Source: JBGPIK01 sp041484845
GTDB taxonomy: Bacteria; Desulfobacterota; Binatia; UBA9968
Direction: 5' to 3'
Assembly: GCA_041484845.1 (NCBI GenBank)
Contig: JBGPIK010000272.1
Location: forward strand, 1 to 9,390
Length of the DNA stretch: 9,390 bases
Every line of letters starts with the position of its first letter. Positions within the stretch are counted from its first letter, which is position 1. The translations under genes were made by a program, and so were the position numbers. Below, piece by piece: positions 1-5,965 of the stretch. The notes under the pieces are model-generated. The model was not told the DNA's origin. It searched no databases and saw only the letters and a program-made list of their open reading frames with translations.

Positions 1-68
1 CAGATCAAATAGTATTGCCGCCTCTGGTTGGCTCGCTCGATGACCTGGACTTTGGTAAGGTATCCCAT
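1..68 (-). CDS. 5' end of a small protein, possibly AbrB/antitoxin-like (partial)
   Basis: An open frame reads from an ATG at 66-68 on the minus strand off the left edge; only 22 codons are visible, beginning MGYLTKVQVIERANQRR. The start is supported by a near-consensus sigma-70 promoter immediately upstream (77-105). From memory, a YLTKVQ(L/V)I opening is seen in short AbrB-like proteins often found beside transposases; that is recall, not a domain match, and the fragment is too short to confirm it. No Shine-Dalgarno sequence precedes the ATG and only 8 bases separate it from the -10 box, so the mRNA may be leaderless. Existence of a gene is fairly likely; its function is unassigned. Confidence 0.45.
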   Translation of the reverse strand, partial: MGYLTKVQVIERANQRRQYYLI

Positions 69-76
69 AGTGAGAA

Positions 77-105
77 ATTATATACATAGCTATATCACTA
101 GTCAA
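77..105 (-). promoter_or_regulatory. Near-consensus sigma-70 promoter for the left-edge gene
   Basis: On the minus strand TTGACT (100-105) and TATAAT (77-82) are separated by exactly 17 bases. The ATG at 66-68 begins 8 bases after the -10 box, so transcription would start at or next to the start codon. An 8-bp palindrome ATAGCTAT (86-93) lies in the spacer and could be a repressor site; that part is inference. Confidence 0.65.
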
Positions 106-134
106 GACAAATATTGGGGATTTTTTCTCACGAC

Positions 135-195
135 CGCGGAGAACGCAGAGTTCGGATAATTTTTTTATCAAACGCATTTCTCTGCGTACTCCGCG
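135..195. repeat. Dispersed inverted repeat (REP-like hairpin)
   Basis: CGCGGAGAACGCAGAG (135-150) pairs with CTCTGCGTACTCCGCG (180-195) at 15 of 16 positions around a 29-base AT-rich loop, followed by CTCTGTGGTGAA. Repeats of this wording (CTCTGCG ... CCGCG ... GTGGTGAA) are familiar as dispersed intergenic elements in many environmental genomes. No coding potential is evident in it. Function is unknown; it may act as an mRNA-stabilising or transcription-end hairpin for the gene at 257-535, which points towards it. Confidence 0.6.
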
Positions 196-256
196 CCTCT
201 GTGGTGAATCCCGGTTTTCCGAGTTTTGGTTGCCGCTCAACCACCCGGGCCTTGCG

Positions 257-535
257 CTACTCGGGTCGCACCAAGTTCCCCTGTTTAACCAACCGCTCGA
301 TGATTTGTCCGGCCATTTTTCGGGTCTCATCGGTCCCCTGAAGTTTTTTGTCGGCCCAGCCGTCGTTCGGCCAGCGCTTCGCTTTCGCGTAAACATTCGC
401 GTAAAGATCGCTGCGCAGCTCGATCAAAAAATTCCACACGTGACCCGAGTCGGTCATGCGCGTGCGCTCCCAGCGCAGGTTATTGCGATCGAGCTTAATC
501 AAGCGGCATTTAGAATTCCTGGACAGGACAAGCAT
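257..535 (-). CDS. Small hypothetical protein, tryptophan-rich, soluble
   Basis: A 92-residue frame on the minus strand. I do not recognise the family. The composition looks like a real soluble protein: charged residues are evenly spread, there are four Trp (RWER near residue 22, HVWNF, KRWP, DGW), and the central and C-terminal parts read as plausible helices, ending in an IIERLVKQGNLVRPE tail. No signal peptide or membrane segment is seen. The ATG at 533-535 lacks a good ribosome binding site; an internal Met near residue 27 is an alternative start. It points away from the aldehyde dehydrogenase gene, with about 77 bases between the two starts, so they could share a divergent promoter region. 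The overlapping plus-strand frame (230-568) is less protein-like. Confidence 0.45.
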   Translation of the reverse strand: MLVLSRNSKCRLIKLDRNNLRWERTRMTDSGHVWNFLIELRSDLYANVYAKAKRWPNDGWADKKLQGTDETRKMAGQIIERLVKQGNLVRPE

Positions 536-600
536 TCCACGGTGGACAATGGCGCAGCCTTGGAGTAATCAATTGGCATTCTTTCTTTAGAAGCTCAATT

Positions 601-606
601 AGGAGA
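601..606 (+). promoter_or_regulatory. Ribosome binding site of the aldehyde dehydrogenase
   Basis: AGGAGA ends 6 bases before the ATG at 613. It fixes the start of the dehydrogenase. Confidence 0.75.
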
Positions 607-612
607 GATTCA

Positions 613-2079
613 ATGCAAACCGGTTCTTATGTAGACGGCAAATGGATCCAGCCGAAATCCACTCGGCTTGTGCGCAATATCAACCCCGCCGATTTCGAAG
701 TCATTGCCGAGTTTCCTGCCGCCGGCGCCGACGACGTTCACCATGCCATCGAAGCGGCGCAGGCCGCATTCAGGGTTTGGAAAAAGACCCCGGGGCCGGA
801 GCGCGGCCGCGTTCTCTGGCGTGCCGCGGATATCGCGCGCCGCCGCGCGGATGAGATTGCGCGCACGCTCACACGCGAAGAAGGGAAAGTGTTGAAAGAA
901 GCAAAAGGCGAAGTGATGAAGGGTATCTCGCTCCTGGAGTTCTATGCCGGCGAGGGATTTCGCATGCACGGCAAGACGCTGCCGTCAGAAGCGCGCGACA
1001 CTTTTACCTATACCATCCGCCGTCCCCTCGGTGTCGTCGGCTTGATCGCGCCGTGGAATTTTCCCTGGGCCATTCCCGTGTGGAAATCGGCGCCTGCGCT
1101 TGCTGCCGGTAATGCGGTCATATTTAAACCAGCGGAGCTGACGCCGGCGACGGCCACCCTGCTGACCGAAATTTACGATGAAGCGGGACTTCCTCCGGGC
1201 GTCTTCAACATGCTGGTCGGCTCCGGATCGGTCGTCGGCGAAGCGATGGTTCATTCGCCGGTGCTGCGTGCGGTTTCCTTCACCGGTTCGAATGAAGTCG
1301 GCGGCGCTCTCTACGCCAAGGCGGCGCAACGCGGCGCCAAAGTCACCTGCGAGATGGGCGGAAAAAATGCGGTGATCGTCATGGCCGACGCCGATCTCGA
1401 CAAAGCGGCGATTGCGATCCACGGCGGCGCCTTCGGTTCCACCGGTCAACGCTGCACCGCTACCTCGCGAGTCATCGCAGCGCCATCGATCAAGGACGCG
1501 CTGCTCGAGCGGCTCGTGGAGGGTGCGAAGAAAATCAAGGTCGGGTCCGGTCTCGATGAAACCATCGACATGGGACCGGCGGTGGACGAAAAGCAATTTA
1601 AAACCGATCTCGACTACATCAAGATCGGCCAGCAAGAAGGCGCCCGCCTGGTGCTCGGCGGCAACAAACCGGCGCACTTGAACAAAGGTTATTTTGTCGA
1701 GCCGACCATTTTCGATAATGTCACGCCCCATATGCGTATCTTCAAGGAAGAGATTTTCGGCCCGGTGCTTTCGATTTCCACGGCCAAGAATTTAGAGGAA
1801 GCTCTCGCCTTCGCTAACGGTGTCGAGTACGGGCTCACGACTTCCATTTTTTCCGAAAACATCGACACGATCATGAATTTTGTCGAAGAAGTCGAGACGG
1901 GTATGGTTCATGTGAATGAACCAACGATCGGAGGCGAAGCGCAACTCCCCTTCGGCGGCAGCAAGGCAACGGGCGTCGGCGAGCGCGAGATGGCCGAGGA
2001 AGGCCTCAACTTCTTTACCGAGCTCAAGACCGTCTTTATCAATTATTCCGGTAGAGCGGAGCGATTGATGATTCGCTAG
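613..2079 (+). CDS. NAD(P)-dependent aldehyde dehydrogenase, alpha-ketoglutaric-semialdehyde dehydrogenase-like
   Basis: Cytosolic aldehyde dehydrogenase (ALDH superfamily) oxidising an aldehyde to its acid with NAD(P)+. The 488-residue length is complete for the family. Visible motifs, in order: APWNFPW with the oxyanion-hole Asn at 149; Rossmann-fold FTGS at 223-226; EMGGKN with general-base Glu 247; GQRCTA with nucleophile Cys 281; EEIFGPV at 379-385 for cofactor binding; and the C-terminal PFGGSK loop. The GQRCTATSR context and the overall wording resemble the YcbD/2,5-dioxovalerate (alpha-ketoglutaric semialdehyde) dehydrogenase branch of sugar-acid catabolism. Succinate-semialdehyde or other aldehydes remain possible, because substrate cannot be read from the motifs. 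The start is set by AGGAGA at 601-606. No sugar-acid pathway gene lies next to it, and the downstream ATPase is 215 bases away with its own promoter-like sequence. It appears intact. Confidence 0.93.
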   Translation: MQTGSYVDGKWIQPKSTRLVRNINPADFEVIAEFPAAGADDVHHAIEAAQAAFRVWKKTPGPERGRVLWRAADIARRRADEIARTLTREEGKVLKEAKGEVMKGISLLEFYAGEGFRMHGKTLPSEARDTFTYTIRRPLGVVGLIAPWNFPWAIPVWKSAPALAAGNAVIFKPAELTPATATLLTEIYDEAGLPPGVFNMLVGSGSVVGEAMVHSPVLRAVSFTGSNEVGGALYAKAAQRGAKVTCEMGGKNAVIVMADADLDKAAIAIHGGAFGSTGQRCTATSRVIAAPSIKDALLERLVEGAKKIKVGSGLDETIDMGPAVDEKQFKTDLDYIKIGQQEGARLVLGGNKPAHLNKGYFVEPTIFDNVTPHMRIFKEEIFGPVLSISTAKNLEEALAFANGVEYGLTTSIFSENIDTIMNFVEEVETGMVHVNEPTIGGEAQLPFGGSKATGVGEREMAEEGLNFFTELKTVFINYSGRAERLMIR

Positions 2080-2259
2080 CAAGGAACTTCGCTGGGCGAG
2101 CCACCGTTGGCGACGCACCCCAGGTGGTGTTGCGACCGGACCTTGCCTGAACGTCGGCATATTTCGTTCGGAATCGGTGGTTATTCGGCAGTGACTTGGG
2201 AGCTGCCGAAGCGACACGCCAGCCGGTGCAGCCTTCCGGGCCGCGTCAGACAATCTAAA
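2080..2259. other. Non-coding gap with one hairpin (2184-2210)
   Basis: Between the dehydrogenase stop and the ATPase promoter region I see no convincing gene. A perfect 8-bp inverted repeat, TTCGGCAG (2184-2191) with CTGCCGAA (2203-2210), has an 11-base loop. No T-run follows on the plus strand, so it is not a textbook intrinsic terminator. Confidence 0.4.
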
Positions 2260-2294
2260 TTGACATTTTAAATAATCATGATAATTATAAGTAC
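2260..2294 (+). promoter_or_regulatory. Promoter-like sequence of the first ATPase, probably leaderless
   Basis: TTGACA (2260-2265) and TAATTA (2282-2287) are 16 bases apart in an AT-rich stretch that contrasts with its surroundings. The -10-like box sits in ATAATTAT (2281-2288), six bases before the ATG at 2295. There is no Shine-Dalgarno sequence. The same ATAATTAT-6 nt-ATG arrangement precedes the second ATPase at 7671. Confidence 0.5.
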
Positions 2295-3443
2295 ATGTTT
2301 AAACGGGACTTATCTCTCCCAAAGGCAGGAACCGAGACTTTTTTTCTGTGGGGGCCTCGGCAAACCGGCAAGACAACTCTGCTCCGGCAGGTGTATCCGG
2401 ATGCGCTGTGGATTGATCTTCTCAAAGCTGATGAGTTTCGCCGCTATCTGCAGAATCCTGAGCTTCTCCGCTCGGAACTGGCGGCACGTATGTCGGTTCG
2501 TCAAGTGGTTATCGACGAAGTGCAAAAGGTGCCGCAGCTTCTTGATGAAGCCCACTGGCTCCACGAACGTCGCGGCATCCGGTTTGCTCTGTGCGGCTCA
2601 AGTGCCCGTAAGGTCAAACGCGGGCAGGCCAACTTGCTCGGCGGACGGGCGGTGCGTTACGAATTGCACGGCCTTACCGGCCACGAACTCGCCCATGATT
2701 TCGATCTCACCCGGATGTTGAATCATGGATACTTGCCTACCATCTACCAATCGAGCAATCCTCGGGCGTTGTTAAACAGCTATGTCGCCGATTACTTAAA
2801 GGAGGAGGTGGCAGCCGAGGGGCTGGTGCGCAACTTGCCGGTCTATTCCGAGTTTCTCAATGTGGCTGCTCTTTCCGACGCCGAACTCGTCAACTTCTCA
2901 ACCATAGCCCGCGATTGCGGTGTTTCCAGCCCCACTATTAAAGGCTATTTCCAGATTCTCGAAGACACGCTGCTTGGCCGCTGGCTTGCCGCATATACGA
3001 AGCGTCCCAAGCGCCGGGTCATCGCGGCGCCAAAGTTCTATTTTGCCGATGTCGGAATCGTCAATCACCTCGCGCGGCGCGGGGAGTTGCAGCCGGGTTC
3101 TGAGCTTTATGGTAAGGCCTTTGAGAATTGGGTTTTTCACGAGCTATGCGCCCACAACGCTTATAGCGGCGCTTTTGCCGGACTGAGTTACTGGCGCTTG
3201 GCCAGCGGCATCGAGGTCGATTTCGTCGTCAATGATATGGAACTCGCGATCGAAGCCAAGGCAACCGCAAAGGTAACCGCGGATCATCTAAGAGGCCTGC
3301 GCGCTGTTGCGGAAGATCATAGGAGACTCAAGCAGCGCATTATCGTCTGCCGAGAGCGAAATAGCCGCCGCACGGAAGACGGAATTATGATTTTACCGGC
3401 GACAGAGTTCAGCGACCGCTTAGAAGCGGGCGACCTGTTTTGA
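2295..3443 (+). CDS. AAA-type ATPase with C-terminal DUF4143 domain (AAA_14/DUF4143 family)
   Basis: A 382-residue P-loop ATPase of a widespread, poorly characterised family. The N-terminal ATPase domain has Walker A GPRQTGKTT (20-28), Walker B VVIDE (71-75) and a sensor-like CGSSARK (100-106), followed by the family-typical LLGGRAVRYELHGLT segment. The middle holds a helix-turn-helix-like stretch, IARDCGVSSPTIKGYF, typical of the winged helix at the start of DUF4143. The C-terminal part has YGKAFENWVFHEL, then YWRL..GIEVDFVV and AIEAKAT, which resembles a degenerate PD-(D/E)XK nuclease core. No membrane segment or signal is seen. Function in the cell is unknown; members are often scattered singly as accessory genes. 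It starts at an ATG without a ribosome binding site. No operon partner is evident. It is intact and only distantly related to the second ATPase at 7671. Confidence 0.9.
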   Translation: MFKRDLSLPKAGTETFFLWGPRQTGKTTLLRQVYPDALWIDLLKADEFRRYLQNPELLRSELAARMSVRQVVIDEVQKVPQLLDEAHWLHERRGIRFALCGSSARKVKRGQANLLGGRAVRYELHGLTGHELAHDFDLTRMLNHGYLPTIYQSSNPRALLNSYVADYLKEEVAAEGLVRNLPVYSEFLNVAALSDAELVNFSTIARDCGVSSPTIKGYFQILEDTLLGRWLAAYTKRPKRRVIAAPKFYFADVGIVNHLARRGELQPGSELYGKAFENWVFHELCAHNAYSGAFAGLSYWRLASGIEVDFVVNDMELAIEAKATAKVTADHLRGLRAVAEDHRRLKQRIIVCRERNSRRTEDGIMILPATEFSDRLEAGDLF

Positions 3444-3482
3444 CGCAAGAACCACGGGGGAAAACAACTGCATAGCTCGATG

Positions 3483-3520
3483 AGATGTAGAATCACATCT
3501 AGATTTTGGTGCGTCTAGAT
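3483..3520. repeat. Short inverted and direct repeats upstream of the IS3 remnant
   Basis: AGATGT (3483-3488) and ACATCT (3495-3500) form a 6-bp hairpin with a 6-base loop. TCTAGAT occurs twice in direct orientation (3498-3504 and 3514-3520). The stretch lies between the ATPase stop and the IS3 OrfA and may be part of the IS border or a weak control site. Confidence 0.3.
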
Positions 3521-3584
3521 ACATAAGTCAGGATTTGAGGCAGCCCGGGTTTGACGGACACCAAGAAAGGGGTCAAAAGCCCAT

Positions 3585-3593
3585 GGAGGAGGT
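3585..3593 (+). promoter_or_regulatory. Strong ribosome binding site deciding the OrfA start
   Basis: GGAGGAGGT ends 5 bases before the ATG at 3599. It makes this ATG, rather than the upstream TTG at 3551, the likely start. Confidence 0.7.
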
Positions 3594-3598
3594 GTTCG

Positions 3599-4087
3599 AT
3601 GACGAAGCGGAAGAGATTCACCGGGGAGTTCAAACGCGAAGCGGTTCGGTTGCTAGAGACCTCAAAGAAGCTTCCAAGCGATCTAGCCCGGGAGCTCGGG
3701 GTTCGTCGGAATCAACTTTACAAGTGGAAAGAGCAACTCAGCTGCCGTGGCGAGCAAGCTTTCCCGGGACACGGACGCGGGGGAGCGAGCAGCGACGAGG
3801 TGAGTCGACTGCGCCAGGAGTTGGAGCGGGTTAAGGAGGAGCGAGACATTTTAAAAAAGGCAACCGCGTACTTTGCCAAGGAGCTCAAGGAAAAAGAGAT
3901 GGGGGTCAGTCCTTTACCTTATAGTCACAGGCCGCTAGTAGACGGGCCAAGTCTGGAGTTGAGTAAATTCACCCGGTCTCCAGGGTCGACAGGATTAACT
4001 GCGGAGATTAAAACGAGCGTCAACTATTCAACTTCACATCTGACCCGTCAATCTTGCTTGGTTCGAACAAAACGCCGGCCTGACTAA
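3599..4087 (+). pseudogene. IS3-family transposase OrfA, solo remnant with abnormal C-terminus
   Basis: OrfA is the DNA-binding and dimerising subunit of IS3-family transposases. Residues 1-100 match the family: KRKRFTGEFKREAVRLL, a helix-turn-helix around LARELGVRRNQLYKWKEQ, then a leucine-zipper coiled coil (about 65-90) ending ERDILKKATAYFAKELKEKE. An A AAA AAG heptamer (3853-3859), the usual -1 frameshift site for making OrfAB, is intact and in the right phase. The OrfB integrase (DDE) half is absent: the -1 frame closes near 3924, and after residue 100 the OrfA frame runs for 62 more residues that do not look like transposase. About 100 residues is normal for OrfA, so the tail is read-through into foreign DNA. 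The element cannot transpose on its own. I chose the ATG at 3599 because of the ribosome binding site before it. Confidence 0.8.
3903..4046. repeat. 144-bp segment bounded by GGGTCAG/CTGACCC inverted ends
   Basis: GGGTCAG (3903-3909) and CTGACCC (4040-4046) are exact inverted copies. They bound the stretch where transposase homology stops. The segment has no recognisable coding content. It could be a deletion derivative of the IS, a MITE-like insertion, or a Y1-transposase (REP) associated element; a 7-bp match alone is weak. Confidence 0.25.
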
Positions 4088-4185
4088 AAGGGAACCTCAG
4101 CCAGATAAAATAATGCGGATCCAACGCAGCGGCGGCCATCGATTTTCGATAAGGAAACACATCGGCTTCCCCAGAGCAAGAGAGT

Positions 4186-4491
4186 CTAGCCAGCGGCCGC
4201 GCGTGGTTTCACTTCCTTTTTTAAGCGTTTCTCCAAACTATCTCCAGCCACGTCCAGATCGTAATCCATTTGTAGCCCGAGCCAAAATTGCGCAGAGACC
4301 CGGAAGTAACGGCCCAACCGCAGAGCTGTATCCATGGTAAGGCTGCGCTTGCCAAGGACGATTTCATTGATGCGTCGCGGCGGAACTCCAATGGCGAGAG
4401 CCACGCGATTTTGGCTCAGATTCATTGGTTTGAGAAACTCCTCCAATAATACTTCACCGGGATGGATGGGTTTTAGCTTTTTGACGGGCAT
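4186..4491 (-). CDS. higA: HigA-type antitoxin (XRE-family helix-turn-helix)
   Basis: A 101-residue DNA-binding antitoxin of the HigBA type II toxin-antitoxin family. It opens with the family signature PIHPGEVLLEEFLKPM. The helix-turn-helix follows in LSQNRVALAIGVPPRRINEIVLGKRSL, then TALRLGRYF and AQFWLGLQ, and the charged C-terminal tail is usual for the family. The start is the ATG at 4489-4491, not a longer upstream frame, because GAGGAG lies just before it and homology begins there. The normal partner HigB should be directly upstream; only its C-terminal part remains (4503-4637), ending 11 bases before this ATG. HigA normally neutralises HigB and represses the operon promoter. Here it is an orphan, and the original promoter upstream of higB has been lost with the toxin's 5' end. 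Confidence 0.88.
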   Translation of the reverse strand: MPVKKLKPIHPGEVLLEEFLKPMNLSQNRVALAIGVPPRRINEIVLGKRSLTMDTALRLGRYFRVSAQFWLGLQMDYDLDVAGDSLEKRLKKEVKPRAAAG

Positions 4492-4502
4492 AAACTCTCT
4501 CC

Positions 4503-4637
4503 TCAATGATAATCGACGATCTCCACGTTGTACGCATCTTGAGCTCGCCATTCGAAACAGATTCTCCATTGGTCATTAATCCGAATACTGTATTGACCCA
4601 AACGATCATTCGCGAGCTTTTCCAGAGCACGAGGCGC
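4503..4637 (-). pseudogene. higB: HigB toxin, C-terminal fragment only
   Basis: Read on the minus strand, 4637-4503 encodes 44 residues ending in TGA at 4503-4505. They match the end of HigB/RelE-like mRNA interferases: LGQYSIRINDQWRICFEW, then AYNVEIVDYH. A full HigB has about 92 residues, so roughly the first half is missing. There is no start codon. The fragment begins in the same frame directly after the TAA (4638-4640) that ends the 2-hydroxy-acid oxidase gene, which marks a rearrangement joint. The 11-base gap to higA is normal for the operon. The toxin cannot be functional. The conserved C-terminal wording makes the identification secure despite the short length. Confidence 0.88.
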
Positions 4638-5708
4638 TTACAGGGGCGGCGCCTTCACCACCACGGTGGAATCAATGCTCGCAATATCGGTCCGGCCGCA
4701 TTTAGCCATCGTGATCTCGATCTCCTCGCGGAGAATGTCCAAAACACGAATCACTCCTTGCTCGCCGTCCACCGCCAGACCCCAAAACAGCGGACGCCCG
4801 ATGAAGACCGCCTTGGCTCCCACTGCTATGGCTTTCACCACATCCGCGCCCCGCCGTATGCCACCGTCGAGCAAAACTTCCAGCTTCCCATCCGCTGCAG
4901 CAACGGCCTCCGGCAATACCTCGATAGTCGCCAAAGTGTTATCGATATGGCGGCCGCCGTGATTGGAAATAACGACAGCATCAGCACCGGCTTTTGCACA
5001 TTGTTCAACGTCTTCGCCGGTCATGACGCCTTTGGCAATTATGGGCAAATCAGTTGCCCCTTTAATCCACTCCAAGTCTTTCCAGGTAGCTGCGGGATCG
5101 GCTCCCTCTCCCGGGCGCCCCGATCGCTTCGCCGCCGTTTGCGGGTCTACCGGTGGGAAGTTCACGCCGCGATCGTTCCGATAATTGTTACGGATGTTGC
5201 GCTCGCGCTTAGACCGAAATTACGAATCCACCGTGACGCAAACCGCCTCGTATCCCGCCGCTTTCGCGCGCCGCAACCACTCCCTGGTCATTTCCCGATC
5301 GCGGAACAAATACATCTGCAGCCACAGATGGCCCCTGGCCGCCTTTGCCAATTCTTCAAAAGGAACAGCCGCATTGGCGCTGACCGCGTATATTGTCCCG
5401 CGTGCCGCTGCGGCCCGGCCGGTGGCGAGTTCTCCGTCAGCATGCGCCTTCTTGTGTCCGGCGCAGGGCGCGATCAAGACCGGCAGGTCGATCTTCGTAC
5501 CGAGCACGGTGGTTGAGAGATCGACGCTATGCACGTCGCGCAAGACCCGCGGGCGCAAAGCCCAAGATTGAAACGCGCGGCGGTTCCGATCGACGCTGAT
5601 CTCGTCGGTGGCACCGCCGGCGATGTAATCGTAGTCGTCTTTCGGCAGGCGCTCCTTGGCGGCTGCCTCAAATTCAAAAAGATTGATAAGGCCCGGCGTC
5701 AGGCTCAT
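4638..5708 (-). pseudogene. FMN-dependent 2-hydroxy-acid oxidase/dehydrogenase (LldD/glycolate oxidase family), interrupted by in-frame TAA
   Basis: Family role: oxidation of L-2-hydroxy acids such as lactate or glycolate, with FMN bound in a TIM barrel. Read through the stop, the product is about 356 residues, the normal length. Seen in order: DYDYIAGGA (active-site Tyr), WLQMY, VCVTVDS (the Asp equivalent to glycolate oxidase D157), RSKRERNIRNN (R164), IIAKG (K230), SNHGGR (catalytic His and Arg), and the FMN-phosphate loop LDGGIRRGADVVKAIAVGA with IGRPLFWG. A single TAA at 5220-5222 follows the TVDS motif; both halves are in the same frame (upper half 5708-5220, lower half with a Met at 5165). 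Both parts read cleanly, so decay is recent or this is a base error. The start ATG at 5706-5708 has AAGGAGG at 5716-5722. The 3' end abuts the higB fragment. Confidence 0.88.
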
Positions 5709-5715
5709 ATAATAA

Positions 5716-5722
5716 CCTCCTT
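5716..5722 (-). promoter_or_regulatory. Ribosome binding site of the 2-hydroxy-acid oxidase
   Basis: AAGGAGG on the minus strand lies 7 bases before the ATG at 5706-5708. It is near-perfect, which indicates the gene was well expressed before it broke. Confidence 0.75.
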
Positions 5723-5828
5723 GCTGTTTTTGCGCCGAGAAAAGCTCTCTCGAATCAACGTCATGACGATCTCAGGTCATAGCGCGTCTTGCGCCGGCGG
5801 TCCAGAGCGCTAAGAACCAAGCCTTTTC

Positions 5829-5856
5829 TTGACAAAAACTGCCGGCGTGGGATAAA
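5829..5856 (+). promoter_or_regulatory. Putative promoter for the substrate-binding protein
   Basis: TTGACA (5829-5834) and GATAAA (5851-5856) are 16 bases apart in the 257-base divergent gap between the oxidase and the binding-protein gene. This would give a 5' leader of about 100 bases. No riboswitch fold was recognised in it. Confidence 0.45.
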
Positions 5857-5965
5857 GCCAATGACGAAATGCCGGTCATGCTCGACTTGCAACGGGTGGT
5901 ATGGCCTACACCTTCGGAAATATAGATTGGGTGCTGAAACCTGCGAAACAACTTGGGATTGAATC

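Noticed and set aside
985..1731. Minus-strand 248-residue frame inside the aldehyde dehydrogenase
   Set aside because: Arg/His/Gly-rich shadow of a clear ALDH gene.
1792..2253. Minus-strand frame over the ALDH end and the following gap
   Set aside because: Most of it is antisense to ALDH; the remaining part is Arg/Ser-rich, with no motif and no ribosome binding site.
4060..4068. GGTTCGAAC resembling a tRNA T-arm
   Set aside because: No acceptor, D or anticodon arms can be drawn around it.
5220..5222. TAA in the oxidase as recoded sense or programmed read-through
   Set aside because: TAA is not known to be recoded in ordinary bacteria, other frames in the window end normally at TAA, TAG and TGA, and no recoding hairpin was seen. 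A nonsense change or base error is simpler.
4506..5516. Long plus-strand open frame (336 residues) opposite the oxidase and higB remnant
   Set aside because: It is antisense to well-recognised FMN-oxidase and HigB sequence, lacks a ribosome binding site, and its residue composition is typical of a reverse-strand shadow.
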